DNA of 64,000 nucleotides from Eutreptiella sp. 'Long Island Sound 2002' (GCA_964036045.1 OZ038393.1:49778429-49842428), one strand, 5' to 3'; counted from the stretch's first letter, positions 33,837 to 46,517 are shown. Notes: generated by a model from the letters alone, not told the origin. Translations and numbers: made by a program.

Positions 33837-35734
33837 AACTCCTTCTCCCCCTGATTTCACCCCCGAGGTTGCGTGCGCCACTTGACCAAGGGTAAGGGCA
33901 ATTCGGAGAGGGCACATAAGCCCACATCGAATGGGGTGTTTCCCCATGTGGCCTCTCCTCTTGATGGGAGAGTTGTGAGTCACCCAAATTGGGGTATGTT
34001 GCCATTCTGCCCCATACGTGTGTCACTTTCCCTCCAATGGAAAAAATAGCTAGAGGCGACCATGAGGGATGGCAAGTGGCACATATTGGGACCTAAGTCC
34101 CATGTGTCTATCGCATCTTTGGTTCAAAGCATCCTCGCCGTGGCCATGGAGATATGGAATCATGAGTGCGGGCCGTTTTGGCCAAATTTTGCTGTTTTTG
34201 CCATTATATGCCATATTGGAATTACCATATCTCCATGGGGCACGGGATCTAGCCAGGAACGAAGTGCGTATATTGTAGCATATGACCAAGGGTTGAACGC
34301 CCTTGAGTCTCGTATTTGCTCCTCCGGCTCATCCGGAGTTATTCAACTTTTGGTGCGATCCACGATCCCCCCTTTGCACCGCATGTTGCTTTCTGCCCCG
34401 TCCGTGTGGTCATCCCCTCGGTGAACAGTAAGCAGCCAGCGTGACAGCAAAGGATAACCCAGGGCATGGGACCAGAGGGGATATCAAGGGTTGTGAATCA
34501 AGGCTTGGCGCGTCAATATCGCCAAGATTTCCTACCCTGGACGGTCGCCCGAGACGGCCAATTTTGCCATTTTGGCGATCATGACCCCACGTGACGAGCC
34601 CGTGGTGCCCTGATGCCGGGACCTCAGAGGGAACCAGGTTGGGTGAGGGCTCCAGGGAGTTCGTACTCGAAGGGCATAGGGTCAGTTGCCTCGTCCCTAC
34701 CTCTGGCGGGTCCGGACGAGGGGTCAATTTTGGAGATTTTGAAGCTAATATCAGTTTGGGCTGAAACAGCCCATTTTCAGCTACCAACTCCTGAGGGATA
34801 ATGGCGGGGCCATATCTCTCGCTCAGAGTGGAGTTGGGACCTGTCGTTAAGGGAGCATGGGGGGCCACTGTCGGTTGGCCTTGGAGCCCCTTGGTGCCCA
34901 GGAACTCGCCTGTGGCTAGGCGGGAAACCTCCCCCATTGGCAGGGTTTCAGGGTCCGGACTGAGCAGGGCATGGGTTGTGTTTGAGCCCCCGCCCCCACC
35001 AGCCACTGGGAGGGTCGGACCTGGGATTGGGATACAAGTTAGGATAGAGTGTCTACTGTCCTGTGATGCCCTTACCCCAGTCCAGTCTTAACCCCATGTG
35101 TACATATCCTGATGTGTTGCTGTACATACTTTCGTTCCCTTGTTGCAGAGTGGCAAGGATCCTGAAACGCTTTGTCACATGACATGAGCGCATTGATGCC
35201 CCTGTGAGCGTAGTGCCTTGCCTGCCTGCTCACTTGCGCGTGTCCACCGCAGCGTCCCGTGGCCGGCCCCCCACGGGAACGCGTCAAAAGCGTTTCACCG
35301 CCGCGGGGTTACCCAGCCCTCGCGTGCCACTCGGGGCCACCAACCCCGAGCAGCGCGTCGCAGCAGCTCGCAGCTCGCAGCTCGCAGCGCAGCGCAGCAG
35401 CTCGCAGCGCAGCGCAGCGGCTCGCAGCGCCGCCCAGCGACAGCGCCGAGTTCGTCACGGAGCCCGCAGCGCCGTCCAGAGCATCGCCCTGACCGCGCAG
35501 CGACCGTGAAAGAGGTGCACAGACCAGCACTCCTGCATCAGCCCCATCGGCCGACCCGGAGTCCCATCGGCCGACCAGCAAGGCCGCGTCAACCACCTCC
35601 ACAACCACCGGCTGACCAGCTCCAGCCGCACTCCCAATCCAGTGCTGCAGCACCCGCCTCAACAACCACCACCAGTTCGTTGAGTTGAACGAGTGCACAC
35701 CAAGGACCTCAAGACCAACTACGCCCCCGCTGCC
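33837..35734 (+). other. Element D leader / possible LTR remainder
   Basis: 1.9 kb between the defined LTR and gag. The first half has AT-balanced sequence with faint similarity to the LTR (for example GTACTCGAAG at 33300 and 34664). The second half (35360-35440) is a GCAGC/GCTCGCAG microsatellite-like run. Several short open frames occur; none has a recognisable domain, and I call no gene here. The primer-binding site should lie here but I could not identify it. Confidence 0.5.
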
Positions 35735-38700
35735 ATGGTGAATTGGCAAGAAGCGGGCAGGACGTGGCCGCGGCCCCACCCCCATGCAGCGCAACTGCTG
35801 CGTGGGTTGGTATGGGACCAGCAATACCGCCACAGCCACCCCCAGTGCGAAGGCGGCATGCCCAGGAGCTTCGAGCTCCGCACGGACATCGCCCCCGACC
35901 GCCTGCAGGCCGTGGAGGACTGGCTGCGGGCGGAAGGGTACGAGTACCGCCACCAGCAGAGGCGCTGGAGGACCTGGACCCGGCCGGACAGGCCCGGCGA
36001 AGGGCTGCGCCCCGACGGGATTGAGGAGGACGAGGACCCCAACGCCTACCCGTCGGGCGCCTCGATCAATGTCTCCATGTGGGACATGATCGAGAAGAAA
36101 TTCCCGGAACCGGGGAGCGAGCGCAGGCTGCAGGGCAGCAGCAGCGCGTCTCCGGGGAAGGAGAAGCGGTCCGCCGGGGACAAGAAGCGGGACCGGAAGT
36201 GGCGGGAGTACCAGGAGTCCCTGGCCGCCGAAGCCGCCGAAGGCGCCAAGGGCGGAACCCCAGCCCCCAGTCCCCAACGGGCCAATGGTGCTCATCAGCC
36301 CGGCTCCACCACCCTTGGCGACTACATCCGAGTCGCCAGGCAGACCAAGGCCAAGCCCCGTCCGCTGCTGCTGAGGCCCCAGCAGGCCCAAGCAGGCCCC
36401 AGCAGCGACGTGGAGTCCGCCCACCGCGGGAGGATGCCGGCCGACCAGGCCAGCTCCAGCAGCAGCGTCGCTCCCGACAGGGACGTGGCGCGCGCCTGTG
36501 AGCGCGTCTGTGGGGTGCCCTGCAACCTCCAGGTTGCCCGGCAACGGTCCAGGCAGCACAGCGCTGCTGTGGAGGGCGCCGTCGGCATCGCCCAGGAGGA
36601 GGCTGCGGAGTGGGCGCATGGCATGGCCATCCACGCCCGGACCGTGGCGGCCATTGCGGCCGGACTCACGGCCGTAGCCGCCCATGGGGCAGCGACTGCC
36701 CAGGTCAACGGTGAGTTGGCGGCAGCCGACGAGGAAGCCCGCCTGACGCAGGAGGCCATTGCCTGCAGGGAGGCCGAGGTGAGGGCGCTGGAACAGGCGC
36801 TTGCCCAAGAGAGGGCAAAGAAGGAGGCGGAGGAAAGGGCCCACGCCGAAGCGACGGCTAAGGCCCAGGCGGACGCCGCCAAGAAGGACGCCATCGAGGC
36901 CGCGCGACGGAAGGTCGCTGAGGAGGAGGCCAAGACGGAGGCGGAGCTGGCGGCGTTGGAAGCGCAGAAGGCGCAGCTGCAGCAGGCCCGGGAAGCGGAG
37001 GCGGCTCGTGCTCGGGAAGAAGCCGAAGTGCGGGCTGTCGCAGCCACCGCCGCCGCGATGGAGGAGGCAGAGGCCAAACTCCGCCGCGAGACTCCCCCGG
37101 GAGGATCACGAGTGGAGACCCTTCAAAAACTTTTCGAAGGGGACGCCTCTTCCAGGATGACGCTGGACGAGGCCGACACGGGCAGCAGTCGGAGCAGTGG
37201 CCCCACCGCCCGTCGACGGAGGAAGGGCAAGGGGAAGACCCCCGAGAGGCCGCGGAGGCCAGCAGGTGGACACCCCCACGACAGTGACCCCTTCTTCACC
37301 GCCAGTGACGGGGATGAACGAGGCCGCCGACATCGCCAAGTGGTGGCTTGGACGGGCGGAGGAGGCGGAGACGTCCCCATGGAACCGGAAGGTGAGGATG
37401 AGGATCTCCCTCCTCCCTACCGGAGGTCGGAGCCTTCCGATACCGAGACGCCCAGGTTGGGCGACATGGACGAGGATGACGACATGGACTTCGGCATCAC
37501 GAGGAAGCGCCCATCCTCGGACCCACCGAGGCGACCCGGCGGAGACCCACCGGGACCCCCTGGCGGAGGACCATCAGGACCCCCTGGAGGACGCCCACTG
37601 AGTGGACCCCCTGGAGGCGGACCACCGGGCGGGGGAGGACCCCCTGGACCGGGCGGACCCGGCGGAGGCCCTCCTGGAGGACCCCCTGGGGACCCCGATG
37701 ACCCACCAGGGAACGGCGACCCGGATACCACCTGGCGGTGGATTGTCTACCTCCGCAGGAGAGTCCAGTTGCTCGAGCTGGAGGTAGACACGGGCAAGGG
37801 CGAGATGGCTCGCATCTCCAGGGTCGCCGCGCGCGCGCAGAAGGAGCTGGACATCGCCAGGGCCGAGACCAAGTCGCTGACCAACGTTGTCAGCGGCCTG
37901 CAGCAGAGGCTGGACGCGCTGGAAGCCCGTGGGAGCGCCGGCAGCGACCACCCACCCCTGGAGTCTGGCTCGTCGGACGACGGCTGGGGACCCGGACCAG
38001 GTCCAGGCAGACCCCACGTGCCCGGCGGAGCCCCCAGGAGTCGCCCCAGCGCCAGTGCCGCCTCTCTCACCGCCCCCTCTCACCGCAGCGCGGGCCGCCG
38101 CAACGAGCGCGTGCCGCCCGGCAGTGGCAGTGAGGATTGGCGTGATGAGTGGCTCAGCGCGGAGTACCGCAACCGCCGTGCTCCACCGCGGACACCGGTA
38201 CGCCCCGGGCGCCCCGCACCAGCCCTGGAGCCAATCCCAATGGCTGGTGGACGTTATGGTGGACTCAGGGATGAGGTCCCCAGAGGAGACGTGGAATGGG
38301 ATGTCGGCGAAGGTGAGGACCTGGACCTGGACCTGGAGGAGTTCGACATCAGCCCGCCGCGTGGTGTACGACGGGAAGCCGCTGAACGCAGCCGCCAGCG
38401 CCGTGATGAGGATGCGTACATGGACGCAGTACGGACCAGGTTAGGGTACATGGAGGAACCGCGGCGTAGCCACAGGGATTCCATGGAGGAGATGGACGTG
38501 GCGGCCGTGGGAGTCCGTGGGCGAGGCCGATGGGAACCTCGGTCGACCTCGCGGCCGGCGTTCATGGTCTCTAAGGCCGCGGACGCCGCCGTGTGGGAAG
38601 ACTTGAAGGACATCAAGCCCCCCATGTACGACGGCAACCCCCTCAACCTCGGCTGCTTCTTGGAGAAGCTGGACGATTGGGGGCTGACCGTCACTGAAGA

Positions 38701-40048
38701 CATGCCTCACGCGGATGCGGAGAGATATGTCTTCAGACGGTTCAGGTACCGCCTGCCGGAAGTGCTCGGAGAGCTATACTGACTAACGACCAAGGAGGGG
38801 AAGATCAAGACCCTCAAGGAAGCCAAGAAGTGGCTCAACGAGCAGGAGCGGGTGGACGCTCCGCAGGTGGCTGCCAAGCGGTGGAAGTCCATCAAGCTTG
38901 AGCATGATGGACGGGAGATCCGCCTGCGGGATTGGCGGGACTTCCGAGGGAAATACACCCTCCACCGCCGCAACGTGGAGGATTGGAACGAGGGTGACGA
39001 GCAGGCACGCCTGCTCTCCATGCTGCCGGAAGCATGGATCAAGAGGGTCACCAAGGAGGAGTCCAAGCGGGCCAAGTCCAACCACACGGTCAAGATGATG
39101 CCCCCCAAAGAGTATCATACGAACGTGGTGGCTTGGACGAAGAAGAACGTGTCCCGGGATGTCAAACGGCACTCCCTGCGGAACGCTCTTCTCATCACCG
39201 TCTCGGGCAATCGCGAGAAGACTGCAATGTGGCGCCTTGACGAGTGTGAGTTGAGCGGCCAGACCATCCGTCTGCAGCCCATCCCGGCGCGGATGAGCTG
39301 CGACGAGATCCTGGAGTGGGTTGGCGAGGAAGTACTCAAGGAGTACCGAAACCTCCACCACACCCGCGGGTTGAGGCCCGGCGACCGCGACGTCAACTAT
39401 GTTGGCGGAGGACCTGGCGGGGAAGCTGCCATGGACCCAGCGGGAGCCGGCGGCGATGAGACTCTCGTCGACGATGACGACGACGATGAGCCCGCCGAAG
39501 TGGCCGTTTGTGCCTTTGTGGCCAAGAACCTGAGCGCGGGGAGCAAGCCGGGAAACTGGAAGCCCCTGCAGCAGGGTTGGAGGAAGCAGGAGAAGAGGGA
39601 CCCTCGCCGTATTGGCGACCCTCCGCTGTCCTTTGGGGAGTTCATACGAGCTCACCCTCAGGGCTGTTTCGTGTGTTATGGGAGGAAGCGAGGCTTCAAC
39701 CATGACCACCGAACATGCCCCATCCACAAGGCCGACACGGACGCTTACAAGAAGGCGCACGGGTCGAAGAAGCGTGCGCCCGCGGGTATCCGGGAAGCCA
39801 AGGTGGAGGTGGACAAGGACGAGCTGGCCAAGCTGATGTCGTCGGTGGGGACCGAGTTGGCCAAGGAGATCCAGGAGATCAAGCGGAACTGGGTCCCCAG
39901 GTCGGACAACAAGAACAAGGAGAACAACCAGAACAACCAGAACAAGGACAAGGACAAGAAGCCTACTCGCAGCGGAAGAAGGAAGAAGGGCATCAACGAG
40001 GTTGATGCGGAGGAGAACACCCCTTCTTCCACAACCGACGCCCCCTAG
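35735..40048 (+). pseudogene. gag: Element D gag, one internal stop
   Basis: The start is the ATG at 35735 in context GCTGCCATGG, an excellent initiation context; the open frame begins slightly earlier. About 1,437 codons, very long for a Ty3 Gag. Regions in order: N-terminal unique part; alanine/glutamate-rich coiled coil (36700-37090); acidic and basic linkers; collagen-like Gly-Pro-Pro stretch (37500-37715); second coiled coil (37735-37930); then the capsid (PPMYDGNPLNLGCFLEKLDDW at 38617, through 39200); a knuckle-like C-X2-C-X8-H-X4-C (39665-39718), whose 8-residue gap is longer than the usual 4; and a Lys/Asn-rich tail. TGA at 38780-38782, followed by CTA, interrupts the capsid; the frame is otherwise open. 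It ends with TAG followed by CGG. Confidence 0.85.
39665..39718 (+). other. Variant zinc knuckle in D gag
   Basis: Spacing C-X2-C-X8-H-X4-C (CFVC...NHDHRTC). The standard nucleocapsid knuckle is C-X2-C-X4-H-X4-C, as in B at 32082-32123. The gap is filled by basic residues (GRKRG). Confidence 0.6.
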
Positions 40049-40051
40049 CGG
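40046..40051 (+). promoter_or_regulatory. Candidate readthrough stop (UAG-CGG) between gag and protease, element D
   Basis: The gag frame ends ...CCC TAG CGG and stays open through protease. Stop-CGG matches the UGA-CGG context of A and B, although D belongs to a different family. Confidence 0.5.
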
Positions 40052-41590
40052 AGCCCCTGCAGCCAAGGGCCCCAGCTAGGGCGGTCGCAGGATGGTGACG
40101 TGGGAAGCGCCGAACCATCCCAGTCGGGAGTCGATAAGCACAAGGGGATTGCCGCGGGCGGAAGGCCCGGTCCGGCACCCAGTCGCGGAGGCGGGGTGAG
40201 GGCAAGTGAAGGCACGAACCCTTGCACCCGTCCGTCCTTCGCGACCAAGAATGTGTTTGATGTACTACAGGATCTATCCGAGAGTATGGGAGGATCACCC
40301 GGACCGCAGCTGGATGCTGCAGATGGGCAGCCTGAGCCAATTGTCCACGACCTGCACCAGTCGCTTGTTGAGCTTCTGGAACGGCCGGAGATCCTGAGTT
40401 TGCACGCCGTGCGCCGTGTCGGTCGCGAGCGGCAGTTGCATCTTAAGGTCCGTGCCTTATGCGGGGAAGTGGAAAAGGTTTTCGACGTGTTGGTCGACAC
40501 GGGAGCTCAAGTCAGCTTGGTCAAGGCTGGCCTACTTCCACCAGAGTGTCTGACCGACAGTCGGAAACCTGTCAGGCTGAAGGTGGCGAACGGCCAGTAC
40601 ATGGTGGGAGGCACGAAGGAAGCGGCCATCGGGCTGCAGTTCGTGAACCATCGTGAGCTGAGCCGCCCAGACCTCGGCAAGGAAATCCTCCTGCACGGTC
40701 GCTTCTACGAGGCCGAGATGGACTGGGACATGATCGTCGGGTACGACTTCATGATGGAGACGGACTCCGGCGTCCTCCCGGCCCAGGCCTCCATGACCCT
40801 GTACCAGGACGACCAGCTCTCGTGGCTTTCGTCACCTCAGCACCATGTGGAATGCCAATGGATCCACCCCGAACGCAATCAGCTCGAAGTGGCCGCGCTG
40901 GACACTGAGCCAACTGGTCCTGCAAACCAAGAGTACGGCGTAAGGCCGGAAGTGGCGAGCCGAGTTGTCGCGGACTTGGGAGCTTCGGATCTGGCCCTGG
41001 ATGCGTTCTCTTCAGGAACCTCCGCCCATCTTCGGGTGTGTGAGAAGTACTGGAGCGCACAGGACTCCGCGTGGAAGAAGCACTGGGGTCCGCATCAGGG
41101 ATTGATGTTGATCCATTGCCCCCGTTGGGACATTCCAAGAGCGATAGCGAAGATTCGCAAAGACCGCTCCAAGGCAGTGCTGGTTGTTCCTATGGGATGC
41201 ACCGAGAAGGAAAGTACCCGACATTGGGTAGCCTCATTGACCAACATGACCTTAAACAAGGTCGTCCTACCGGCTGGAGAGAGTGTCTATCAGGACGCTA
41301 AGGGACAGCCCATGCCACCCCAGAGATGGCCAACGGAATTCCACTATGTGGATGGGGGCCTTGATCAGGCCGACACCACGGACTTCGTGTGTGTCAACCG
41401 CATCATAGCGGAGCCTTGGAGGCAATGCTTTGCGGTTCCCCCTGTTGACATCGAAGAATCGGAATCGGAAGAGCCCCTCACTGAAGAGGAGTGGGATCTG
41501 GTTCAGGGGTATATGGATCAGCCCTTTCACGACTGGGGAAACCAGCGTGAGGGCAAAGGCCAGGACAAAGCCTGGTGGGAAGTGGACTGA
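40049..41590 (+). pseudogene. Element D protease and linker domain
   Basis: Same frame as gag. Retropepsin active site VDTGAQVSLV at about 40494-40523, second-lobe MIVGYDFM at 40733. After it comes a ~130-residue segment (40975-41300) with LDAFSSGTSAH, then a CPRW and AVLVVPMG pattern, aligning in position and style with the ELFAS/NPKF/PDW domain of A and B. It ends at TGA 41588-41590 but the frame carries on into reverse transcriptase 11 codons before its first Met. Confidence 0.8.
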
Positions 41591-43267
41591 ATCGTCTCTG
41601 GTTCCTACGATGGAGATACCTTCGTGAGGAGGGTACTGGACCACATGTCCAGCCAGGACGAGCCGCCTGGCGGTAACCCATCCACCTACGGCGATCTATT
41701 CCGAGGCAAGACCAGAGATGGCCCTTTGGGCCACCTGGGAAGACCACCTGAGCCGAAAGCGAGCGGAGTAGCTACCCCTCAAGTAAGCTCCGTGGTTCAA
41801 GTGCCCGGAAAAGCCAAGGCGGAGTCCGATGACTGCCCCAAGATCCAGGCGTTGAGGGCCAGGCTGAAGCAAAAGTATGGCGAGACCTTCTTCAGCGGAA
41901 AACCTGTGTTCCCCCCACCGGTGCGTGGACCGTATGGCGAGTCCAAGATACGACTGAAGCAGGACCCCCGTGTGTATCGGCACCGGGATTTCGCCCTGAG
42001 GGGCGAGAGGAAAGAGGCCATGGAGAAGATCCTCCGTGGCTTCATCCAGAGAGGCTGGCTCGAGCCGTGCCACTCCGAATGGGCCTCTCCGTGCTTCGTC
42101 GTCCCCAAGAAGGTTGCTGGTGAGTGGCGGCTCGTGGTCGACTACCGCGGCCTGAACGCCCAAACGCAGCACGACAGCTATACGCTGCCCCTCATTGAGG
42201 ACATGCTGCAAAAGCAACACCGGCGGAGGATCTTCACGGTGATTGACCTGAAACATGGTTATCATCAGATGCCTCTCGCCGAGGAGTCCCGTGCCTGCAC
42301 AGCCATGAGCACCCCACTTGGACCTCTCCAGTGGAAGGTGATGCCCATGGGCGTTACCAACGGCAATGCAGCCTTTCAGCGGATGCTGGAGAACCTGCTT
42401 GAGCCGGTGCGCGACTGTGCAGACCCCTTCGTGGACGACGTGATCATCGCGTCCGGGGACCCCAGTATGAGCTACGAGGAGCTCCTGGAGGCACACGAGA
42501 GGGACGTCACTGGAGTGCTGGACCTTCTGGTTCGGCACAAACTCACGGGCAGCAGTGACAAGGCCACCATTGCGGTAAGCGAGGTGGTCTTCGCTGGCCA
42601 CGTAGTCGGGAACGGGCAGCGAAAGCCCATACCTGGCAAGGTGGCTGCGATTGAGCACTGGGAAAAGCCCAAGACGGTCTCTGAGCTACGGGCGTATCTG
42701 GGGTTCTGCAACTACTACTCGGGGTATATCAAAATGTATGCCGAGTATGCAGCCCCCATGACGACCATGCTCAAGGGCAACCGAGAGGAGACCAAGAAGG
42801 GGTCCAAGAAGGCTCTGATCTGGACAGCTGAGTCCGACCGTGCCTGTGAGGGGATGAAGCAGGCGCTGCTATCCGCAGTGGGTCTGCACCTCGTGGATCC
42901 CGACCGAGGGTTCGTCCTGCGCACCGACGCTTCCGACTACGCCATTGGCGCTGTGTTGGAGCAAGTGCTTGACGACGGGAGGCACGTGCCCGTGGCCTTC
43001 TGGAGCCGAGTCCTGGCGGAAGGCCAGAGACGGACGTGGACGCCCCGTGAAAAGGAGGCGTATGCCATCGTCATGGCTCTCAGGAAATGGGCTGGGTACA
43101 TAGCCCTCCATCCCGTCACCGTCTGCACCCACCATCAGAGTCTGCAGTCGTGGCACAAGGAGCACGTGGACACCCCCTCAGGTCCCGCCTCCCGACGGGC
43201 AAGATGGCACGAGACCTAGGCCAAGTTCGACCTTACGGTTGTTTATATTCCTGGAAAGGATAACACC
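41591..43267 (+). pseudogene. Element D reverse transcriptase-RNase H
   Basis: RT motifs in order: VVPKKVAGEWRLVVDYRGLN, FTVIDLKHGYHQM, MGVTNGNAAFQ, PFVDDVIIAS (catalytic pair at 42434-42439), then thumb (GHVVGNGQRKPIPGK). RNase H: RTDASDYAIGAVLEQ, REKEAYA; the third catalytic position reads CTHHQS where F1 and F2 have CTDHQS, an Asp to His loss. TAG at 43217-43219 interrupts just after, then the frame continues with AKFDLTVVYIPGKDN. It copies element RNA into DNA; RNase H probably impaired. Confidence 0.88.
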
Positions 43268-44788
43268 GTGGCGGACTGTCTCAGCAGGTGGGCCTATCCC
43301 GCCAGCAAGGGCATGCAGGATATCTCTGCCCATGGCGATGAGGCTGAGACCGCTGAAGCCAAGAGGATCATTGAAATGGAGCGCCTGATGGAGGAGGAGG
43401 ATGTTAAATGCTTCGTCGTCATGGCTGCGGATGCCCCCCTCGCGTCGAGGGTGAGCAGAGCGGTCAGTGTACTCGCCCCTGAGGGAGCTGAGTCCGACAA
43501 GCACCTCTTCCCGGAGTCTTGTCTCCAGGACGACTGGACCGACGATTACGCCAAGTCTGAGGCCTTTGCGGCCGAGTATGGGGCTGTGACCGACCCTGAC
43601 GACGGGCAGAAGTGGCCAAAGGGGCTGACTGAGGAAGATGGCAAGCTCTACCGGAATGGTAAGCTGCTAGTACCAGAGTCCCGGGTGCTCGAGCTGTGTG
43701 AAGCTTGGCACCACCACATGCTGCACCCAGGGGTCAAGAAGCAAGCTCTTGACAAGCAGCGTCGGTTCAAGATCGACCATATCGTTCTCTACACCGCCAT
43801 CAAGAAGGTCAGGAAGGGTTGCTCGGTCTGCCAGGCCTGCAATCCCGACAACCGGAACGTCAAGGGGGAACCCCAATGGACCCCGGTTCCTGACCAGCCC
43901 ACGGAGAGCGTGGCCATGGACGTTTTCTCCATGCCCGAAGTGCACATTGGCAAGGAGACCTTTGACTGTGTGGTTCTCTGTGTGGATCGCCACAGTGGCT
44001 ACGTAGTGGCCGTTCCGGCACGCAAGAAGGGGTTGCTTGCCGAGGAGGTGGCAGTCATGATGATTCGTCATTGGCTGACCGTCTTTGACATCCCCCGCAC
44101 CATTTGCAGTGACCGAGGGCCCCAGTTTACTGGTGGCTGATTCAAGGCTATGTGTTCCCTCATGGGAATACGTCATGCCAAGAGCGTCGCCTATCTCAGC
44201 CGGTCCAACGGCCGTGCTGAAGTGGCTGGACGGCAGCTGTTCGAGAAGCTGCGCAAGATCCACATCACCAATCCACGTCGGAACTGGTTTGAGGAGATGT
44301 GGCCTGCTCTGAAGGCCCATCATGACACCCCCACTCCGGGCGGTTTGTCCCCTCACCAGATTCTGTTCGGTAGGGACCCCCTGGGTAGGGGACTTCCCTT
44401 GTCTGGTGATGGCATGGCCATGGATGCCAAGGAATTCCTCGCGCGGCAAGAGCAAACGGCGCGGGACATCCGCCAGCAGCTCGAGAAGGAGCATGCTGAG
44501 CGTCAGAAGTCCGCCCCAAGCTCGACAGCGCAGAAGTTCAGGGTGGGAGACCCGGTGTGGGTGATCAGACCCCGCCCTATGGGCACCCACCGCACCAAGA
44601 CCTGGCTCACACCCGGCGAGGTGGTCCGCAGGATTGGTGAGCACACCTACCGCATCAAGGTGGGTCACGGACAGTTCCGGGAGCGCCACGAGAGTCAACT
44701 CCGTGTGCGGGAACCCGAGCTCCGTGGCCGACATGTGTCCCTGAGCTATGCCGCACATGAGGCTGATTCGGATGATGACTATGCTGAG
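43268..44788 (+). pseudogene. Element D integrase, one internal stop
   Basis: HHCC finger (H..HH..H, CSVCQAC), core with VAMDVF (first Asp intact, unlike F1/F2), CSDRGPQF and NGRAEVAGRQ. TGA at 44138-44140 replaces the Trp that F1 has in VGTWF. The C-terminal GPY/F-like region (VGDPVWVIRPRP, TWLTPGEVVRR) precedes the chromodomain. It inserts the cDNA in the genome. All three DDE residues are present. Confidence 0.88.
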
Positions 44789-45031
44789 CAGGACGACTAT
44801 ACTGTCGAGAAGATCCTGGCTCAGCGTCCGAAAGCCTCGGCACCCGGAGGTCTGGAGTTCAAGGTTCGTTGGCGAGGCTATGGGCCGTCCCACGATACCT
44901 GGGAACCCGTCTCCTCGTTCGTGCCGCGGGTCAATACTCCCTTCATGGAGTACATCCGCAAGCACAAGACCAAGATCCACGTTTCGGACTTGGCAGCACT
45001 CACCCGGGCGATTGCAGCCAGGGGTGCCTGA
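44789..45031 (+). CDS. Element D chromodomain, pol C-terminus
   Basis: YTVEKILAQR, then FKVRWRGYGPSHDTWEPVSSF: a canonical chromodomain with Y, W and W cage positions (44792-44976), in frame with integrase, stop TGA at 45029. It is the best-preserved chromodomain in the window. It would recognise methylated histone H3 and bias integration toward heterochromatin. Confidence 0.88.
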   Translation, partial: QDDYTVEKILAQRPKASAPGGLEFKVRWRGYGPSHDTWEPVSSFVPRVNTPFMEYIRKHKTKIHVSDLAALTRAIAARGA

Positions 45032-46517
45032 TCAGCGCCCTGAGCTCTCCCCTGATGTGCTTTGAGGCGCTTGTGAGGCCGACGGATCGTCCCTCACTTG
45101 CTTGCTCTCTCTCATCTTCCGCTGACCTGCCATCAGAGTGGCCATATACCCCCCCCTGCTGAATCCAGAGGAGGATGGCCCCTCTCCTTCAATTCTATTC
45201 GTCACTCCCCACCTGCTGAATCCTTGGGAAACCAGGTAGGGCGAATGACCTTCATTTTTCTGAGCTCTTGGGGCCTTGAAGCCCATACGACGTTGCGCAA
45301 CGGATGCCGCTGTCATTGGCATTGCGAATTTTTGGTGTGTGGTCTGGTTCCATGGCACTTGCGGAATCCAGACCAGTCGACGTGTGTCTCGAGACTATAT
45401 ATGGCCTGAACTCAGGCGTTTTACTGTCCGCCCTCCTGCATTTGCCTTATCCTGACCGTGGCGTGGTTTGGCACTCTGTCCAGAGTGTGTTTACACGCCT
45501 ATTTACCCCGCTTGTTGTGCTTTAATGCCCTCCAGAATATGTGCATCTGTATGTTAAGTGTCATCAGCCCATCGCTGAGGGATGGACTGTTTTTCACCAC
45601 GAATCGGGATACAGATGCGCCCTGAGTCGCCGTTTACATGTTTTTACATATGGTCCAGCCTGGACCAGTACCGCAGAACATATTCTACTGTTTCAGTGCC
45701 CGTGATACCGTGTTGCCCTATTCGCTGTGATGTGGAGATCCTGATGGCGCCAGGCGGGAAGCCCAGTTGCCTGACTACACTCCCAGCGGTCCGCCACTGT
45801 CAGTCCCAGTGTGAGCCTACCGATTCGCAGACGCACTTGCATTCGGATGGCGGCCTCCGGTGCTCCTGACCTCGGTCAGTCTGCCTGGGAAACTGGTGGT
45901 TTGAGGAGTCGACGCCTCCGCCCACACTGCATGAGGACTCCGTCATGTATGGCCTTCGTGGTAATAGGGCGAGGGAAAAGACGGCCTTGATGCCCGATCC
46001 CTTAAGGAGGAGTTCCCTTAAGATCTCTTAAGGAGTTCGGCTGTGGCACTCTGGACTCGCGTCGTATGGATATGGACATGGTGCGCCCGAGGAAGGACCC
46101 GTGGGGACTCTCCCCAGTCGGCGGGCCTTGGGAAGCTTGGGGTAGCCTGATGGATCTTTGTGGTCGCTCTCGACTTGTGGGACCACCTCGGTCGTCGTGT
46201 GTCGCCTATGTTGGCCGTGTATGCCACTGCCACTGTGGTGGTGACCGTAGCAGCCGGCACCCGGTGCGCCTGGTATGGGTTAACGGGTCCTTTGGATGCC
46301 GAACAATCGCCGCCAGGACCCGGGACTTGATACTTGATACTGTACCTCTTATTACTAACACCTACAGCATCATACCTGTTTTACTGTGAGTTGGAATGGG
46401 CAGCCTAACCCAGAATCAGCCTGAAGTGAGGATGTGACACCCCCCCCCCTTCAGGAGATGGTCCTGGGTACCCGCTACCATGCGTGGGTGTTATCGAGCC
46501 CCCCCAGGGTTTGCTCT
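45032..46517 (+). other. Element D 3' UTR
   Basis: 1.5 kb without a coding domain. A short cluster of three CTTAAG palindromes lies at 46001, 46017 and 46027. The rest holds nothing I recognise. Confidence 0.6.

Noticed and set aside
35309-36844. 511-codon minus frame opposite D gag
   Set aside because: Antisense shadow of a GC-rich gag; no motif.
38783-40066. 427-codon minus frame opposite D gag C-terminus
   Set aside because: Shadow of the capsid-coding frame.
41696-42658. 320-codon minus frame opposite D reverse transcriptase
   Set aside because: Antisense shadow of a conserved RT.
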